The translations under genes were made by a program, and so were the position numbers. From the NCBI RefSeq assembly GCF_900094595.1, contig NZ_FMAD01000002.1, positions 496,001-560,000 of the forward strand: a stretch of 64,000 nucleotides of DNA, written 5' to 3'. Source of the stretch: Cupriavidus alkaliphilus (GTDB taxonomy: Bacteria > Pseudomonadota > Gammaproteobacteria > Burkholderiales > Burkholderiaceae). The notes under the pieces are model-generated. The model ran no database searches, was not told the DNA's origin, and saw only the letters and a list, made by a program, of their open reading frames with translations. Below, in pieces: positions 49,729-59,912 of the stretch; within the stretch, counting starts at the first letter, position 1, and every line of letters starts with the position of its first letter.

Positions 49729-50859
49729 ATGGCAGAGCAGGGCAAGCAGGGCGGCGCAACGGGTTTCGGGCCGGATTATGTGCGGGCGATTTCGCCATAC
49801 GTGGCCGGCAAGCCGATTGCCGAAGTCGCGCGCGAGTTCGGCCTGGACGAGGCCGGCATCGTCAAGCTCGCCTCCAACGAGAATCCGCTGGGCATGCCGG
49901 AATCGGCCCGTCTCGCGGTGGCCGAGGCCGTGGCCGAACTGGGGCGCTATCCCGATGCCAACGGCTTTGCGCTGAAGGGCGCGCTGTCGGCGCGCTTCGG
50001 CGTGCCCGCCGACTGGCTGACGCTGGGCAACGGCAGCAACGACATCCTGGAACTGGCCGCGCATGCGCTGGTGGAGCCGGGCCAGTCGATCGTCTATGCC
50101 GAGTACTCGTTCGCGGTGTACGCGCTGGCCACGCAGGAGATCGGCGCCCGCGCCATCGAGGTGCCCGCGCGCGACTACGGCCACGACCTCGACGCGATGG
50201 CCGCTGCGATTGCCCCGGATACGCGCCTGGTCTTCATTGCCAACCCCAACAACCCGACCGGCACTTTTCTGCCGGCCGCGCAGATCGAGGCCTTCCTGCA
50301 GCGCGTGCCGCGTCATGTCGTGGTGGTGCTGGACGAGGCCTACAACGAGTACCTCGATGCGGACCAGCAATACGACGCGATTGCCTGGGTGCGCCGCTAC
50401 CCCAACCTGATGGTGTCGCGCACGTTCTCCAAGGCCTATGGCCTGGCGGGCCTGCGTATCGGCTATGCGGTGGCGCAGCCCGAACTGACCGACCTGCTGA
50501 ACCGCATCCGCCAGCCGTTCAACGTCAACAGCGTGGCGCAGGCCGCGGCCATCGCTGCGCTGGCCGATGCTGATTTCCTGCGCCGCAGCGCGCAGCTGAA
50601 CCGCAGCGGCAAGCGGCAGCTGACCGAGGCGTTCGAGCGGCTCGGCCTGGAATACGTGCAGTCGTCCGGCAACTTCGTGCTGGTGCGCGTGGGCGACGAT
50701 GACGGCGCCGGCGCGCGCGTCAACCTGGCGTTGCTGAAACAGGGCGTGATCGTGCGGCCGGTGGGCAACTACAACCTGCCGCGCTGGCTGCGCGTGACCA
50801 TCGGCTTGCCAGAAGAGAACGCGGCGTTTATCGCGGCGCTGGAGCGGGCGCTGGCCTGA
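49729..50859 (+). CDS. hisC: Histidinol-phosphate/aromatic aminotransferase
   Basis: A class I/II PLP aminotransferase of 376 residues. It has NENPLGMPESAR near the N-terminus, FIANPNNPTGTF, and the PLP lysine Lys235 in SRTFSKAYGLAGLRIG. The start follows AAGGAGACGAA. It sits in the aromatic cluster between pheA and tyrA rather than with other his genes, so it probably serves phenylalanine and tyrosine transamination, and possibly histidine as a second copy (inference). Confidence 0.93.
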   Translation: MAEQGKQGGATGFGPDYVRAISPYVAGKPIAEVAREFGLDEAGIVKLASNENPLGMPESARLAVAEAVAELGRYPDANGFALKGALSARFGVPADWLTLGNGSNDILELAAHALVEPGQSIVYAEYSFAVYALATQEIGARAIEVPARDYGHDLDAMAAAIAPDTRLVFIANPNNPTGTFLPAAQIEAFLQRVPRHVVVVLDEAYNEYLDADQQYDAIAWVRRYPNLMVSRTFSKAYGLAGLRIGYAVAQPELTDLLNRIRQPFNVNSVAQAAAIAALADADFLRRSAQLNRSGKRQLTEAFERLGLEYVQSSGNFVLVRVGDDDGAGARVNLALLKQGVIVRPVGNYNLPRWLRVTIGLPEENAAFIAALERALA

Positions 50860-50931
50860 GGCCGGCCGCTGCAAACGCCGGTGCTCGTGCCGCGCATTGA
50901 TTGACCTCGGTCTGAACCGAACTACCGCCGC

Positions 50932-51846
50932 TTGCGGCCTGTGATTGTGAGTGCATTGCATTTTTCCCGTGTTGTCATTGTCGGCGTAGGCCTGATCGGC
51001 GGCTCGCTCGCGCTGGCGCTCAAGCGCGCCGGCGTGGTGGGCACGGTGGTTGGGGTCGGGCGCTCGGCCGCGTCGATGCAGAAAGCGCTGGACCTGGGCG
51101 TGATCGACGAGGCCGCGACGCTGGCCGATGCCGCGCGCGGAGCCAGCGTGATCGTGCTGTGCGCGCCGGTGGCGCAGAATTTTGCGTTGCTGCATGCGCT
51201 CGAGCCGCACCTGCAGCCGGGCACCATCGTCACCGATGCCGGCAGCACCAAGTCCGACGTGATCATCGCCGCCAAGACCGCGCTGGGCGACAAGGCCGCG
51301 CAGTTCGTGCCGGCCCACCCGATCGCCGGGCGCGAGCTCAACGGCGTCGAGGCCGCGCTGCCGGACCTGTACGACGGCAAGAGGACCGTGCTGTGTCCGC
51401 TGCAAGAGAACGCGCGCGCCGATGTTGCCGCCGTGCGCGCCATGTGGGAAAGCGCCGGCGCGCATTGCCACGTGATGTCGGCGGTGCAGCACGACGCGGT
51501 GTTCGCAGCAGTCAGCCATCTGCCGCACGTGCTGTCGTACGCGCTGGTGGCGCAGGTGGCCAACGCCGAAGATGCGGCGCTGAAGCTGGACTTTGCCGGC
51601 GGCGGCTTCCGCGACTTCACGCGCATCGCCGCCTCGTCGCCGGAGATGTGGCGCGACATCTGCGTCGCCAACCGCGACGCGCTGCTGCGCGAACTGAATA
51701 CTTACCAGTCGGTGCTGGCGCACCTGAAGACGCTGATCGAGAAGGGCGACGGCGACGCGCTCGAGCGCATCTTCACGCGCGCCAGCAAGACCCGCCTGGC
51801 CTGGGGCGCCGAGCGCGCCGCGGGCAACAACCATATCGAACCCTGA
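50932..51846 (+). CDS. tyrA: Prephenate dehydrogenase
   Basis: Oxidises prephenate (or arogenate) to 4-hydroxyphenylpyruvate with NAD(P). The 304-residue protein has the N-terminal Rossmann motif [14 protein letters not shown] and prephenate-binding blocks including [15 protein letters not shown] and [11 protein letters not shown]. The start is uncertain: TTG at 50932, GTG at 50941 and GTG at 50947 are all in frame, and none has a Shine-Dalgarno. It lies between hisC and aroA in the aromatic series. Confidence 0.93.
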   Translation: MRPVIVSALHFSRVVIVGVGLIGGSLALALKRAGVVGTVVGVGRSAASMQKALDLGVIDEAATLADAARGASVIVLCAPVAQNFALLHALEPHLQPGTIVTDAGSTKSDVIIAAKTALGDKAAQFVPAHPIAGRELNGVEAALPDLYDGKRTVLCPLQENARADVAAVRAMWESAGAHCHVMSAVQHDAVFAAVSHLPHVLSYALVAQVANAEDAALKLDFAGGGFRDFTRIAASSPEMWRDICVANRDALLRELNTYQSVLAHLKTLIEKGDGDALERIFTRASKTRLAWGAERAAGNNHIEP

Positions 51847-51895
51847 TGGCCCTGGCCAATCGCCTGACCGCGGCGCCCCGGCGCCCACGACATCC

Positions 51896-53200
51896 ATGGA
51901 ACACCTGACGCTAGGCCCCCTGACCCGCGCACACGGCACCGTCCGGCTGCCGGGCTCGAAGAGCATCTCCAACCGTGTGCTGCTGCTGGCCGCGCTGGCC
52001 AACGGCGAGACCCGCGTGCGCGACCTGCTCGATTCCGACGACACCCGTGTGATGCTGCAGGCGCTGCGCACGCTGGGCGTGGCCTGGCGGCAGGAAGGCG
52101 CGGACTATATCGTCACCGGCGCCGGTGGCAACTTCCCCAACAAATCGGCCGAGCTGTTCATGGGCAACGCCGGCACCGCGATCCGTCCGCTGACTGCCGC
52201 GCTGGCGCTGCAAGGCGGCAGCTACAAGCTGTCCGGGGTGCCGCGCATGCACGAGCGGCCGATCGGCGACCTCGTCGATGGCCTGCGCCAGGTCGGCGCG
52301 GTGATCGACTACCTTGGCAACGAAGGTTTCCCGCCGCTGCATATCCAGCCGGCCAGCCTGCGCATCGACGCGCCGATCCGCGTGCGCGGCGATGTCTCCA
52401 GCCAGTTCCTGACCGCGCTGCTGATGAGCCTGCCGCTGGCGCAGTCCGCCAGCGGCCGCATCGAGATCGAAGTGGTGGGCGAACTGATCTCGAAGCCGTA
52501 TATCGAGATCACGCTGAACCTGCTGGCGCGCTTTGGCATCGAGGTGGAGCGGCAGGGCTGGGAGCGCTTCATCCTGCCCGCAGGGGCGGCTTACCGCTCG
52601 CCGGGCGAGATCTTTGTCGAGGGCGACGCGTCGTCGGCTTCGTATTTCCTGGCCGCCGGCGCCATCGGCGGCGGTCCCGTGCGCGTGGAAGGCGTCGGCA
52701 TGGCCAGCATCCAGGGCGATGTGCGCTTTGCCGATGCGCTCAACCGCATGGGCGCCAACGTGATGGCGGGCGACAACTGGATCGAGGTGCGCGGCACCGA
52801 GCGCGACGACGGACGCCTGCACGGCATCGAACTGGACTGCAACCATATCCCCGATGCCGCCATGACGCTGGCGGTGGCGGCGCTGTTTGCCGAAGGCACG
52901 ACCACGCTGACCAATATCGCCAGCTGGCGCGTCAAGGAAACCGACCGCATCGCGGCGATGGCAACGGAACTGCGCAAGCTGGGAGCCGTGGTCGAGGAAG
53001 GCGCCGACTACCTGCGCGTGACGCCGCCGCAGCCGTGGCAGACCCCGGCCGACGGCATTGGCACCTATGATGACCATCGCATGGCGATGTGTTTCTCGCT
53101 GGCGGCGTTCGGCCCGTTGCCGGTGCGGATCAATGATCCGGGCTGCGTCGCGAAGACGTTCCCGGACTACTTCAGCGTGTTCGCCGGCGTCACGCGCTGA
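51896..53200 (+). CDS. aroA: 3-phosphoshikimate 1-carboxyvinyltransferase (EPSP synthase)
   Basis: Joins shikimate 3-phosphate and phosphoenolpyruvate, the sixth shikimate-pathway step. The 434-residue enzyme has [18 protein letters not shown] near the N-terminus, the class I type [10 protein letters not shown] motif, the [16 protein letters not shown] block and the C-terminal signature [14 protein letters not shown]. The residue pattern is that of the glyphosate-sensitive class I enzymes. Its stop lies 11 bases into the convergent DUF2061 gene. Confidence 0.96.
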   Translation: MEHLTLGPLTRAHGTVRLPGSKSISNRVLLLAALANGETRVRDLLDSDDTRVMLQALRTLGVAWRQEGADYIVTGAGGNFPNKSAELFMGNAGTAIRPLTAALALQGGSYKLSGVPRMHERPIGDLVDGLRQVGAVIDYLGNEGFPPLHIQPASLRIDAPIRVRGDVSSQFLTALLMSLPLAQSASGRIEIEVVGELISKPYIEITLNLLARFGIEVERQGWERFILPAGAAYRSPGEIFVEGDASSASYFLAAGAIGGGPVRVEGVGMASIQGDVRFADALNRMGANVMAGDNWIEVRGTERDDGRLHGIELDCNHIPDAAMTLAVAALFAEGTTTLTNIASWRVKETDRIAAMATELRKLGAVVEEGADYLRVTPPQPWQTPADGIGTYDDHRMAMCFSLAAFGPLPVRINDPGCVAKTFPDYFSVFAGVTR

Positions 53201-53435
53201 CGAGGGCGGCGCCGGAGCCGGGGGTGGCGGCCGCTGCGGCGCTGCCGCCGGCCGCCGATTCCTGGCGGCGTTCGCGCTTGGCCCAATACCGGTCGAAGAA
53301 GTAGTGGGCCACGGTATTGATGGCCGGTTCGATAAAGGTGACGGCACCGCTCACGGCCAGGCTGCCGGTCAGCGCATAGGTCACGCTGAACGCGATGCCG
53401 AGGTGCATGATGCCGAACGTCAGGGTTTTTGCCAT
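53190..53435 (-). CDS. Small DUF2061 membrane protein
   Basis: An 81-residue protein of the DUF2061 family. It begins [20 protein letters not shown], has two hydrophobic helices (about 8-26 and 29-45) and the family block [18 protein letters not shown], then an Ala/Gly-rich tail. Function is unknown. It lies on the minus strand, overlaps the aroA end by 11 bases, and has a Fur box 68 bases upstream of its start, so iron control is likely (inference). Confidence 0.85.
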   Translation of the reverse strand: MAKTLTFGIMHLGIAFSVTYALTGSLAVSGAVTFIEPAINTVAHYFFDRYWAKRERRQESAAGGSAAAAATPGSGAALVSA

Positions 53436-53502
53436 GGTAGATTGCCTCGCGACCAATACTGAGGGATGCGCTGCTGTTTGCGGCGCGGTGCCATGGATCA
53501 AA

Positions 53503-53517
53503 TGATAATGATTCTCA
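53503..53517. promoter_or_regulatory. Fur box (7-1-7 type)
   Basis: TGATAATGATTCTCA matches the 7-1-7 Fur motif TGATAATNATTATCA at all but one base. It lies 68 bases before the minus-strand DUF2061 start and 42 bases before the plus-strand cmk start, so either or both could be iron-controlled. Confidence 0.7.
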
Positions 53518-53558
53518 ATAGAATTAACAATCAATCGTTTTACTGGGTGCCATAAGTA

Positions 53559-54227
53559 ATGACTATCGTCAACGTCATCACCATTGACGGACCGACCGCC
53601 TCCGGCAAGGGCACGGTTGCGCACAAGGTTGCCGACGCGGTGGGCTTCCACCTGCTCGACAGCGGCGCGCTGTACCGGCTGGTAGCGCTGGCCAGCGACC
53701 GCGCCGGTGTTGACCTGGCCGACATGGACACCCTGGCGCGGATCGCTACGCGCCTCGATGTGAAGTTCGGCCCCGACCGCGTCTGGCTGCAAGGCGAGGA
53801 AGTGAGCCTGGCGATCCGCGCCGAGGCGATCGGCAACCGCGCCTCGGCCATCGCCGTGCACCAGCCGGTGCGCGACGCGCTGACCCAGCTGCAGCGCAGC
53901 TTCCGCAAGCTGCCCGGCCTGGTGGCGGACGGCCGCGACATGGGCACCGTGATCTTCCCGGACGCCCAGCTCAAGGTGTTCCTGACCGCGAGTGTCGAAG
54001 CGCGCGCGCGCAGGCGCTATAAACAATTGATTGATAAGGGAATTTCTGCTAATATCGAAGACCTTTTGCGTGACCTCGAGGCGCGCGACGCGCGGGATCG
54101 CACCCGTGCCGCCGCGCCCCTGCGTCCCGCCGAGGATGCAAAGCTGCTCGATACCTCCGACATGACGGTGGATCAGGCAGTGGCGCAGGTGCTGGAGTGG
54201 TTTGCCGCTGTGCGGCCCGATGCATGA
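53559..54227 (+). CDS. cmk: Cytidylate kinase
   Basis: Phosphorylates CMP and dCMP with ATP. The 222-residue NMP kinase has the P-loop GPTASGKGT near residues 10-18 and the long cytidylate kinase insert, with the C-terminal [13 protein letters not shown] block that binds the nucleotide. It lies directly before rpsA, the standard proteobacterial order. A Fur box lies 42 bases upstream but may serve the divergent gene. No clear Shine-Dalgarno precedes the ATG. Confidence 0.96.
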   Translation: MTIVNVITIDGPTASGKGTVAHKVADAVGFHLLDSGALYRLVALASDRAGVDLADMDTLARIATRLDVKFGPDRVWLQGEEVSLAIRAEAIGNRASAIAVHQPVRDALTQLQRSFRKLPGLVADGRDMGTVIFPDAQLKVFLTASVEARARRRYKQLIDKGISANIEDLLRDLEARDARDRTRAAAPLRPAEDAKLLDTSDMTVDQAVAQVLEWFAAVRPDA

Positions 54228-54392
54228 CATGCAGCGGGCGCATCCGTAGAAGCGGCGCGCCTCTTCCGTACCCGATGGCGTCAGTCCGGGCCTGTGCCTG
54301 GGCTGGCTTTTGTCAAACCTGACCCCGCTGCCCTGGCAGACTGAGCGCGATCGTCGCGCCGGCCAGCGTATTGCGGATTTCACCTTACGTTT

Positions 54393-56087
54393 ATGTCCGA
54401 CCTGCAAACTAACGAATCCTTTGCCGCACTGTTCGAGGAATCGATCGCTCGCTCCAATATGAAGGCTGGCGAAGTGATCTCCGCTGAAGTCGTGCGCATC
54501 GACCACAACTTCGTGGTCGTCAACGCCGGCCTCAAGTCCGAGGCATTTGTGCCGGTGGAGGAGTTCCTGAACGACCAGGGCGAACTCGAAGTGCAGGCCG
54601 GCGACTACGTCTCCGTGGCCATCGACGCACTCGAGAACGGCTATGGCGACACCATCCTCTCGCGCGACAAGGCCAAGCGCCTGGCCTCGTGGCTGAACCT
54701 CGAGAAGGCCCTGGAAGACGGCGAAATCATCTCGGGTACCGTGACCGGCAAGGTCAAGGGCGGCCTGACGGTGATGGTCAACGGCATCCGCGCGTTCCTG
54801 CCGGGTTCGCTGGTTGACGTGCGTCCGATCAAGGACACCACCCCGTACGAAGGCAAGACCCTGGAATTCAAGGTGATCAAGCTGGACCGCAAGCGCAACA
54901 ACGTTGTGCTGTCGCGCCGCGCCGTGGTCGAAGCCACGCTGGGCGAAGAGCGCCAGAAGCTGATGGAAACCCTGAAGGAAGGCGCCATCGTCAACGGTAT
55001 CGTCAAGAACATCACCGACTACGGTGCGTTCGTTGACCTGGGCGGCATCGACGGCCTGCTGCACATCACCGACCTGGCCTGGCGTCGTGTCCGCCACCCG
55101 AGCGAAGTGCTGTCGGTTGGCCAGGAAATCACCGCCAAGATCCTCAAGTTCGACCAGGAAAAGAACCGCGTCTCGCTGGGCGTGAAGCAGCTGGGCGAAG
55201 ATCCGTGGGTCGGCATCTCGCGCCGCTACCCGCAAGGCACCCGCCTGTTCGGCAAGGTCACCAACCTGACCGACTACGGCGCGTTCGTCGAGATCGAAGC
55301 CGGCATCGAAGGCCTGGTGCACGTGTCGGAAATGGACTGGACCAACAAGAACGTGGCCCCGTCCAAGGTTGTCCAGCTGGGCGACGAAGTCGAAGTCATG
55401 GTGCTGGATATCGACGAAGACAAGCGTCGTATCAGCCTGGGCATGAAGCAGTGCAAGGCCAACCCGTGGGACGATTTCTCGCGCAACCACAAGAAGGGCG
55501 ACAAGCTGAGCGGCCAGATCAAGTCGATCACCGACTTCGGCGTGTTCATCGGCCTGCCGGGTGGCATCGACGGCCTGGTGCACCTGTCCGACCTGTCCTG
55601 GCAAGAGTCCGGCGAAGAGGCCGTGCGCAAGTACAAGAAGGGCGACGAAGTCGAAGCCGTGGTGCTGGGCATCGACGTCGACAAGGAACGCATCTCGCTG
55701 GGCATCAAGCAGCTGTCGGGCGATCCGTTCAACAACTTCATCTCGGCCAACGACAAGGGTTCGCTGGTTCAGGGCACCATCAAGGCCGTTGACGCCAAGG
55801 GTGCCGTGGTTCAGCTGGCCGACGACGTGGAAGGCTACCTGCGTGCTTCGGAAATCTCCGCTGATCGCGTGGAAGACGCCCGCAACGTGCTGAAGGAAGG
55901 CGAGCAGATCACCGCCCTGGTGGTGAACGTCGACCGCAAGTCGCGCAACATCAACCTGTCGATCAAGGCCAAGGACAGCGCAGAGCAGCAGGAAGCGATG
56001 CAGAAGTTCCAGGCCGACACCGGCACGGCTGGCACGACCAACCTCGGCGCCCTGCTGAAGGCCAAGCTCGGCCAGGACAACCAGTAA
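54393..56087 (+). CDS. rpsA: 30S ribosomal protein S1
   Basis: Delivers mRNA to the 30S subunit and is needed for translation of weak-SD messages. The 564-residue protein has six S1/OB-fold repeats, visible from repeated blocks such as [20 protein letters not shown] and [20 protein letters not shown]. No strong Shine-Dalgarno precedes its ATG (CACCTTACGTTT), as is known for E. coli rpsA, which is autoregulated through its leader. The codon use is among the most adapted in the window, as expected for high expression. It is followed by ihfB. Confidence 0.97.
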   Translation: MSDLQTNESFAALFEESIARSNMKAGEVISAEVVRIDHNFVVVNAGLKSEAFVPVEEFLNDQGELEVQAGDYVSVAIDALENGYGDTILSRDKAKRLASWLNLEKALEDGEIISGTVTGKVKGGLTVMVNGIRAFLPGSLVDVRPIKDTTPYEGKTLEFKVIKLDRKRNNVVLSRRAVVEATLGEERQKLMETLKEGAIVNGIVKNITDYGAFVDLGGIDGLLHITDLAWRRVRHPSEVLSVGQEITAKILKFDQEKNRVSLGVKQLGEDPWVGISRRYPQGTRLFGKVTNLTDYGAFVEIEAGIEGLVHVSEMDWTNKNVAPSKVVQLGDEVEVMVLDIDEDKRRISLGMKQCKANPWDDFSRNHKKGDKLSGQIKSITDFGVFIGLPGGIDGLVHLSDLSWQESGEEAVRKYKKGDEVEAVVLGIDVDKERISLGIKQLSGDPFNNFISANDKGSLVQGTIKAVDAKGAVVQLADDVEGYLRASEISADRVEDARNVLKEGEQITALVVNVDRKSRNINLSIKAKDSAEQQEAMQKFQADTGTAGTTNLGALLKAKLGQDNQ

Positions 56088-56111
56088 TCGCAGGCCCCCG
56101 CGCTTGCGCGT

Positions 56112-56537
56112 ATGCCCATGACCAAGTCGGAGCTTGTCGAAAAACTGGCTGCCCGCTTCCCCCAGCTGCTGCTGCGGGATGCGGACATCTCGGTGAAAAC
56201 GATACTCGACGCGATGTCCGAAGCGTTGGCCGACGGCCACCGCATCGAGATCCGCGGATTCGGCAGTTTTGGTCTGAACAAGCGTCCGCCTCGCGTGGGG
56301 CGCAATCCCAAGTCCGGCGAGCGGGTGCTGGTGCCTGAAAAACGGGTGCCGCACTTCAAGGCGGGCAAGGAATTGCGCGAACGGGTTGACCGCAGCCAGC
56401 CGGCGCCTGCGGGTGCCAATGGCAACGGCCATTCCGGCGGCACGGCGCAAGCCCTGCCGGGCAAGGCAGGCCAGGGCGCGGCACCCGCCGCGCCGACCGG
56501 TTTGCATGAGAGCGGATTGGATTTCATTCGTTCCTGA
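56112..56537 (+). CDS. ihfB: Integration host factor beta subunit, C-terminally extended
   Basis: DNA-bending partner of IhfA. The first 95 or so residues are a normal IHF-beta ([40 protein letters not shown]), including the Pro-containing arm. The protein runs to 141 residues, with a Gly/Ala/Pro-rich tail of about 45 beyond the usual 94. The ATG at 56118 is an alternative start two codons in. It lies 24 bases after rpsA. Confidence 0.93.
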   Translation: MPMTKSELVEKLAARFPQLLLRDADISVKTILDAMSEALADGHRIEIRGFGSFGLNKRPPRVGRNPKSGERVLVPEKRVPHFKAGKELRERVDRSQPAPAGANGNGHSGGTAQALPGKAGQGAAPAAPTGLHESGLDFIRS

Positions 56538-56577
56538 CTTACCTTGCCTCACTGCCTGTTGCTGTATTGTCAAAAAA

Positions 56578-56602
56578 AGCGCCCTTTGGGGCGCTTTTTT
56601 TT
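56578..56602 (+). terminator. Intrinsic terminator after ihfB
   Basis: AGCGCCC pairs with GGGCGCT around TTTG, with A tracts before and eight T residues after, 41 bases past the ihfB stop. It could work on both strands. Confidence 0.9.
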
Positions 56603-56719
56603 ATCCGTGCGAATCGCGGCGGCACGCCGCATCGCCTGCAAGGCCAGCCTGCGATGCTTGCGAGGCGTGAGCCGGGACGCCGTTACCGCCACGTTACCGA
56701 ATCCGTGAAGTGATTCCGT

Positions 56720-56725
56720 TACAAT
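56720..56725 (+). promoter_or_regulatory. Probable -10 element of lapA
   Basis: TACAAT followed by GCC, 97 bases before lapA and after the ihfB terminator, consistent with a new transcript. Confidence 0.4.
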
Positions 56726-56821
56726 GCCGGGGTCTTTGCCGGGCCTCGCACAGGCCGTCCGCTTAGCCGCTGCCTCTGTGCTTGCCTGCCACAACGCCAC
56801 GCTGCCTCGCCGCCTACCCGC

Positions 56822-57175
56822 ATGAAACTGTTTGCCTGGATCGTCCGCATCGTCGTATTCGTGCTGCTGTTCGTGCTGGCGCTGCGCAATACCGCAGAAG
56901 CCTCGCTTCAGCTGTTCTTCAACGCCGTCTGGCATGCGCCGCTGATCCTGATCCTGTTTGCCGCGTTTGCACTGGGCGCGGTGGCCGCGCTGGCCTCGGT
57001 GGCGCCCGGACTGATGCGCCAGCGCATGGAACTGGCCAGGCTGCGCCGGGCGGTCGCGAATGCCGGGGCCTCAACGACGGCGCCGTCGGCGGCGTCATCG
57101 ACATCACCGGCAAGCGCCGCCCCGGTGGCGCGCGATGCCAAGTCTCCCTATAACGTAGTCGGCCCGAAAGTCTGA
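56822..57175 (+). CDS. lapA: Lipopolysaccharide assembly protein A
   Basis: A small inner-membrane protein of 117 residues with two N-terminal helices (about 5-22 and 40-60) and a basic cytoplasmic region, in the LapA (DUF1049) family. With LapB it helps regulate LPS synthesis through LpxC stability in enterobacteria. It lies directly upstream of lapB (3-base gap), which supports the call more than its sequence alone. Confidence 0.85.
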   Translation: MKLFAWIVRIVVFVLLFVLALRNTAEASLQLFFNAVWHAPLILILFAAFALGAVAALASVAPGLMRQRMELARLRRAVANAGASTTAPSAASSTSPASAAPVARDAKSPYNVVGPKV

Positions 57176-57178
57176 TCC

Positions 57179-58408
57179 ATGATGTTCGAAACCTGGTGGC
57201 TGTTGGTGCTGCCACTTGTCTTTGGCCTTGGCTGGATGGCGGCGCGCTTCGACGTGCGCCAGATGATCAGCGAGCAGGGCGCCTTGCCGCGCTCCTACTT
57301 CAAGGGACTCAATTTCCTGCTCAACGAGCAGCCCGACAAGGCCATCGATGCCTTTGTCGAAGTCGCGCGGCTGGACCCCGAAACCACCGAACTGCACTTT
57401 GCGCTGGGCGCGCTGTTCCGGCGCCGCGGCGAAACCGAGCGCGCCATCCGCGTGCACCAGAACCTGGCCACGCGCCCCGACCTGCCCGAGCCCGAGCGCG
57501 AGCATGCGCTGTTCGAGCTGGGCGAGGACTACCTGCGCGCGGGCCTGCTGGACCGTGCCGAGGAGTCGCTGCGCCGGCTGATGTCGGGACCCTACGCGGC
57601 CTCGGCCAAGCGCGTGCTGCTCGAGCTCTATGAAGTGGAGAAGGAGTGGCAGAAGGCGATCGATGCCGCGCGTGAGCTGCAGACGCTGGAGCAGAAGAGC
57701 TACAGCCTGCAGATCGCGCAGTTCTGCTGCGAGCTGGCGCAGGACGCGCTGCAGCGCAAGCGCCCCGAAGACGCGGTGAAATGGCTGAACCAGGCCGTGG
57801 CCGAGAATCCCGCCAACGTGCGCGCGCCGATCCTGCTGGGCGACGTCGCCGCGGCGGCGGGCGATGCGCGCGGCGCGCTGGGCCACTGGCTCGGGATCGA
57901 GCGGCAGGACGCCTCCTTCCTGCCGCTGGTGGCCGAGCGTGTGGTCAAGGCTTATGCCGCGCTTGACGAGCAAGGCGTGGCGCTTGAATGGCTGCGCGGC
58001 CTGCTCAAGGGCAAGCTCGCGCCCGAGGTGCTCGATACCGCGTACAAGGCCGAGCTGGAAGTAAACGGCCCCGAAGCCGCGGCGCGCCTGATGCGCGAAC
58101 AGCTGCGCCGCCAGCCCACGCTGCTGGCGCTGACCAAGTATTTCGAGGCGCAGGCGGCAGTGGCCGTCGCCGCGCCCGCCGCGCAAACCGCTGAGGTCGA
58201 TGCCGCGGCTGGCCAGGACGAAGGCGCCGAGGACGACGAGGCCAAGGAAACCACCGCCATCCGCGACCTGCTGCAACTGCGCACTCGCAACCTGGCGCGC
58301 TATACCTGTCGCGAATGCGGTTTCCGTGCGCGGCTGTTCTATTGGCAGTGCCCTGGTTGCAACCGCTGGGAGACCTATGCCCCGCGGCGTTCCGAAACGC
58401 TCGGCTGA
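57179..58408 (+). CDS. lapB: Lipopolysaccharide assembly protein B (TPR and rubredoxin domains)
   Basis: A membrane-anchored scaffold that controls LpxC degradation by FtsH and LPS assembly. The 409-residue protein has one N-terminal helix, a run of TPR repeats (about 45-320) and a C-terminal rubredoxin-type zinc site with Cys377, Cys380, Cys391 and Cys394 (CRECGFRARLFYWQCPGC). Residues 325-350 are an Ala/Glu-rich linker. Start at 57179 or the next ATG at 57182. The 3-base spacing from lapA indicates one operon. Confidence 0.93.
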   Translation: MMFETWWLLVLPLVFGLGWMAARFDVRQMISEQGALPRSYFKGLNFLLNEQPDKAIDAFVEVARLDPETTELHFALGALFRRRGETERAIRVHQNLATRPDLPEPEREHALFELGEDYLRAGLLDRAEESLRRLMSGPYAASAKRVLLELYEVEKEWQKAIDAARELQTLEQKSYSLQIAQFCCELAQDALQRKRPEDAVKWLNQAVAENPANVRAPILLGDVAAAAGDARGALGHWLGIERQDASFLPLVAERVVKAYAALDEQGVALEWLRGLLKGKLAPEVLDTAYKAELEVNGPEAAARLMREQLRRQPTLLALTKYFEAQAAVAVAAPAAQTAEVDAAAGQDEGAEDDEAKETTAIRDLLQLRTRNLARYTCRECGFRARLFYWQCPGCNRWETYAPRRSETLG

Positions 58409-58443
58409 TTCCGATGGCCGTGCAACGGATGTGAATTGAAGCT

Positions 58444-59832
58444 ATGAAAGTCACCATTATCGGCAGTGGCTACGTCGGTCTCGTCACCGGCGCCTGCCTG
58501 GCGGAGCAGGGCAACGATGTCTTCTGCCTGGACCTGGACGAGCAGAAGATTGCGCTGCTCAACGCTGGCGGCGTGCCGATCTACGAGCCGGGCCTGCAGG
58601 AGCTGATCCAGCGCAACCGCGAGGCCGGCCGCCTGACCTTTTCCACCGACGTGGCAGCCAGCGTCGAGCATGCCGACGTGCAGTTCATCGCGGTGGGCAC
58701 GCCGCCGGACGAGGACGGCTCGGCCGACCTCAAGTACGTGCTGGCGGCAGCCCGCAATATCGGCCGCCACATGACCGGCTTCAAGGTGGTGGTCGACAAG
58801 TCGACCGTGCCGGTGGGCACCGGCGACCGCGTCACCGCCGCGATCCGCGAGGAACTGGCCGCGCGCGGGCTGGAAGACCTGCAGTTCTCGGTGGTGTCGA
58901 ACCCCGAATTCCTGAAGGAGGGCGCCGCGGTCGAAGACTTCATGCGCCCCGACCGCATCGTGCTGGGCTGCAACGCCGACGCCGCCGGCCGCCACGCGCA
59001 GGCCACCATGCGGCAGCTGTACGCGCCGTTCAACCGCCATCACGAGCGCACCTTCTACATGGACGTGCGCTCGGCCGAGTTCACCAAGTACGCCGCCAAT
59101 TCGATGCTGGCCACGCGCATCTCGTTCATGAACGAGCTGGCCAACCTGGCCGACGAAGTCGGCGCCGATATCGAGCTGGTGCGCATGGGTATCGGCTCGG
59201 ACCCGCGCATCGGCTACAGTTTCCTCTATGCCGGCGCCGGCTATGGCGGATCGTGCTTCCCCAAGGACGTGCAGGCGCTGATGCGCACCGCCGCCGACCA
59301 CGGCAAGCCGATGCGCGTGCTGGAGGCGGTGGAAGCCGTCAACGGCGCGCAGAAGCGCGTGCTTGGCCAGAAGATCGTGCGCCGTTTTGGCGACGACCTG
59401 AGCGGCCGCGTGTTCGCGGTCTGGGGCCTGGCCTTCAAGCCCAATACCGACGACATGCGCGAGGCGCCGTCGCGGGTGCTGGCGCGCGAACTGGTGTCGC
59501 GCGGCGCGTCGCTGCGCGTGCATGACCCCGTGTCGATGGCCGAGGCCCGTCGGGCGCTCGAGGCCGACCTGGCCGACGTGCCGGGCGGCGCGGCGCGCGT
59601 GAGCTTCCACCAGCACCAGATGGACGCGCTCGACGGCGCCGACGCGCTGGCGATCGTGACCGAATGGAAGGTGTTCCGCAGCCCCGATTTCGCGCAGATC
59701 AAGCGGCGGCTGAAGTCGCCGGTGATTTTCGATGGACGCAATCTGTATGAGCCCGAGGCGATGCGCGAGACCGGCGTGGAATACCACGCCATCGGCCGCC
59801 CGACCCGCAAGGCAGCGCCGGCGAACGAATGA
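58444..59832 (+). CDS. ugd: UDP-glucose 6-dehydrogenase
   Basis: Makes UDP-glucuronate, a precursor of polysaccharides and of Ara4N lipid A modification. The 462-residue enzyme has the NAD motif [12 protein letters not shown], the [13 protein letters not shown] block, and the catalytic Cys271 in [14 protein letters not shown]. It precedes rfaE1 and hldD on the same strand, an LPS precursor grouping shared with related bacteria. The start is preceded by a weak GAAG site. Confidence 0.96.
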   Translation: MKVTIIGSGYVGLVTGACLAEQGNDVFCLDLDEQKIALLNAGGVPIYEPGLQELIQRNREAGRLTFSTDVAASVEHADVQFIAVGTPPDEDGSADLKYVLAAARNIGRHMTGFKVVVDKSTVPVGTGDRVTAAIREELAARGLEDLQFSVVSNPEFLKEGAAVEDFMRPDRIVLGCNADAAGRHAQATMRQLYAPFNRHHERTFYMDVRSAEFTKYAANSMLATRISFMNELANLADEVGADIELVRMGIGSDPRIGYSFLYAGAGYGGSCFPKDVQALMRTAADHGKPMRVLEAVEAVNGAQKRVLGQKIVRRFGDDLSGRVFAVWGLAFKPNTDDMREAPSRVLARELVSRGASLRVHDPVSMAEARRALEADLADVPGGAARVSFHQHQMDALDGADALAIVTEWKVFRSPDFAQIKRRLKSPVIFDGRNLYEPEAMRETGVEYHAIGRPTRKAAPANE

Positions 59833-59912
59833 GGCGCAGGCGGGTCAACGGACTCATCAACCGATAAGCTAACGCGGCGGCCGCTGCCGCCGCGATATTG
59901 CCAAGGATCTTC

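Noticed and set aside
53190-56573. An 1127-codon minus-strand frame across cmk and rpsA
   Set aside because: Only its last 81 codons (the DUF2061 gene) are real; the rest is antisense to cmk, rpsA and ihfB with no domain content.
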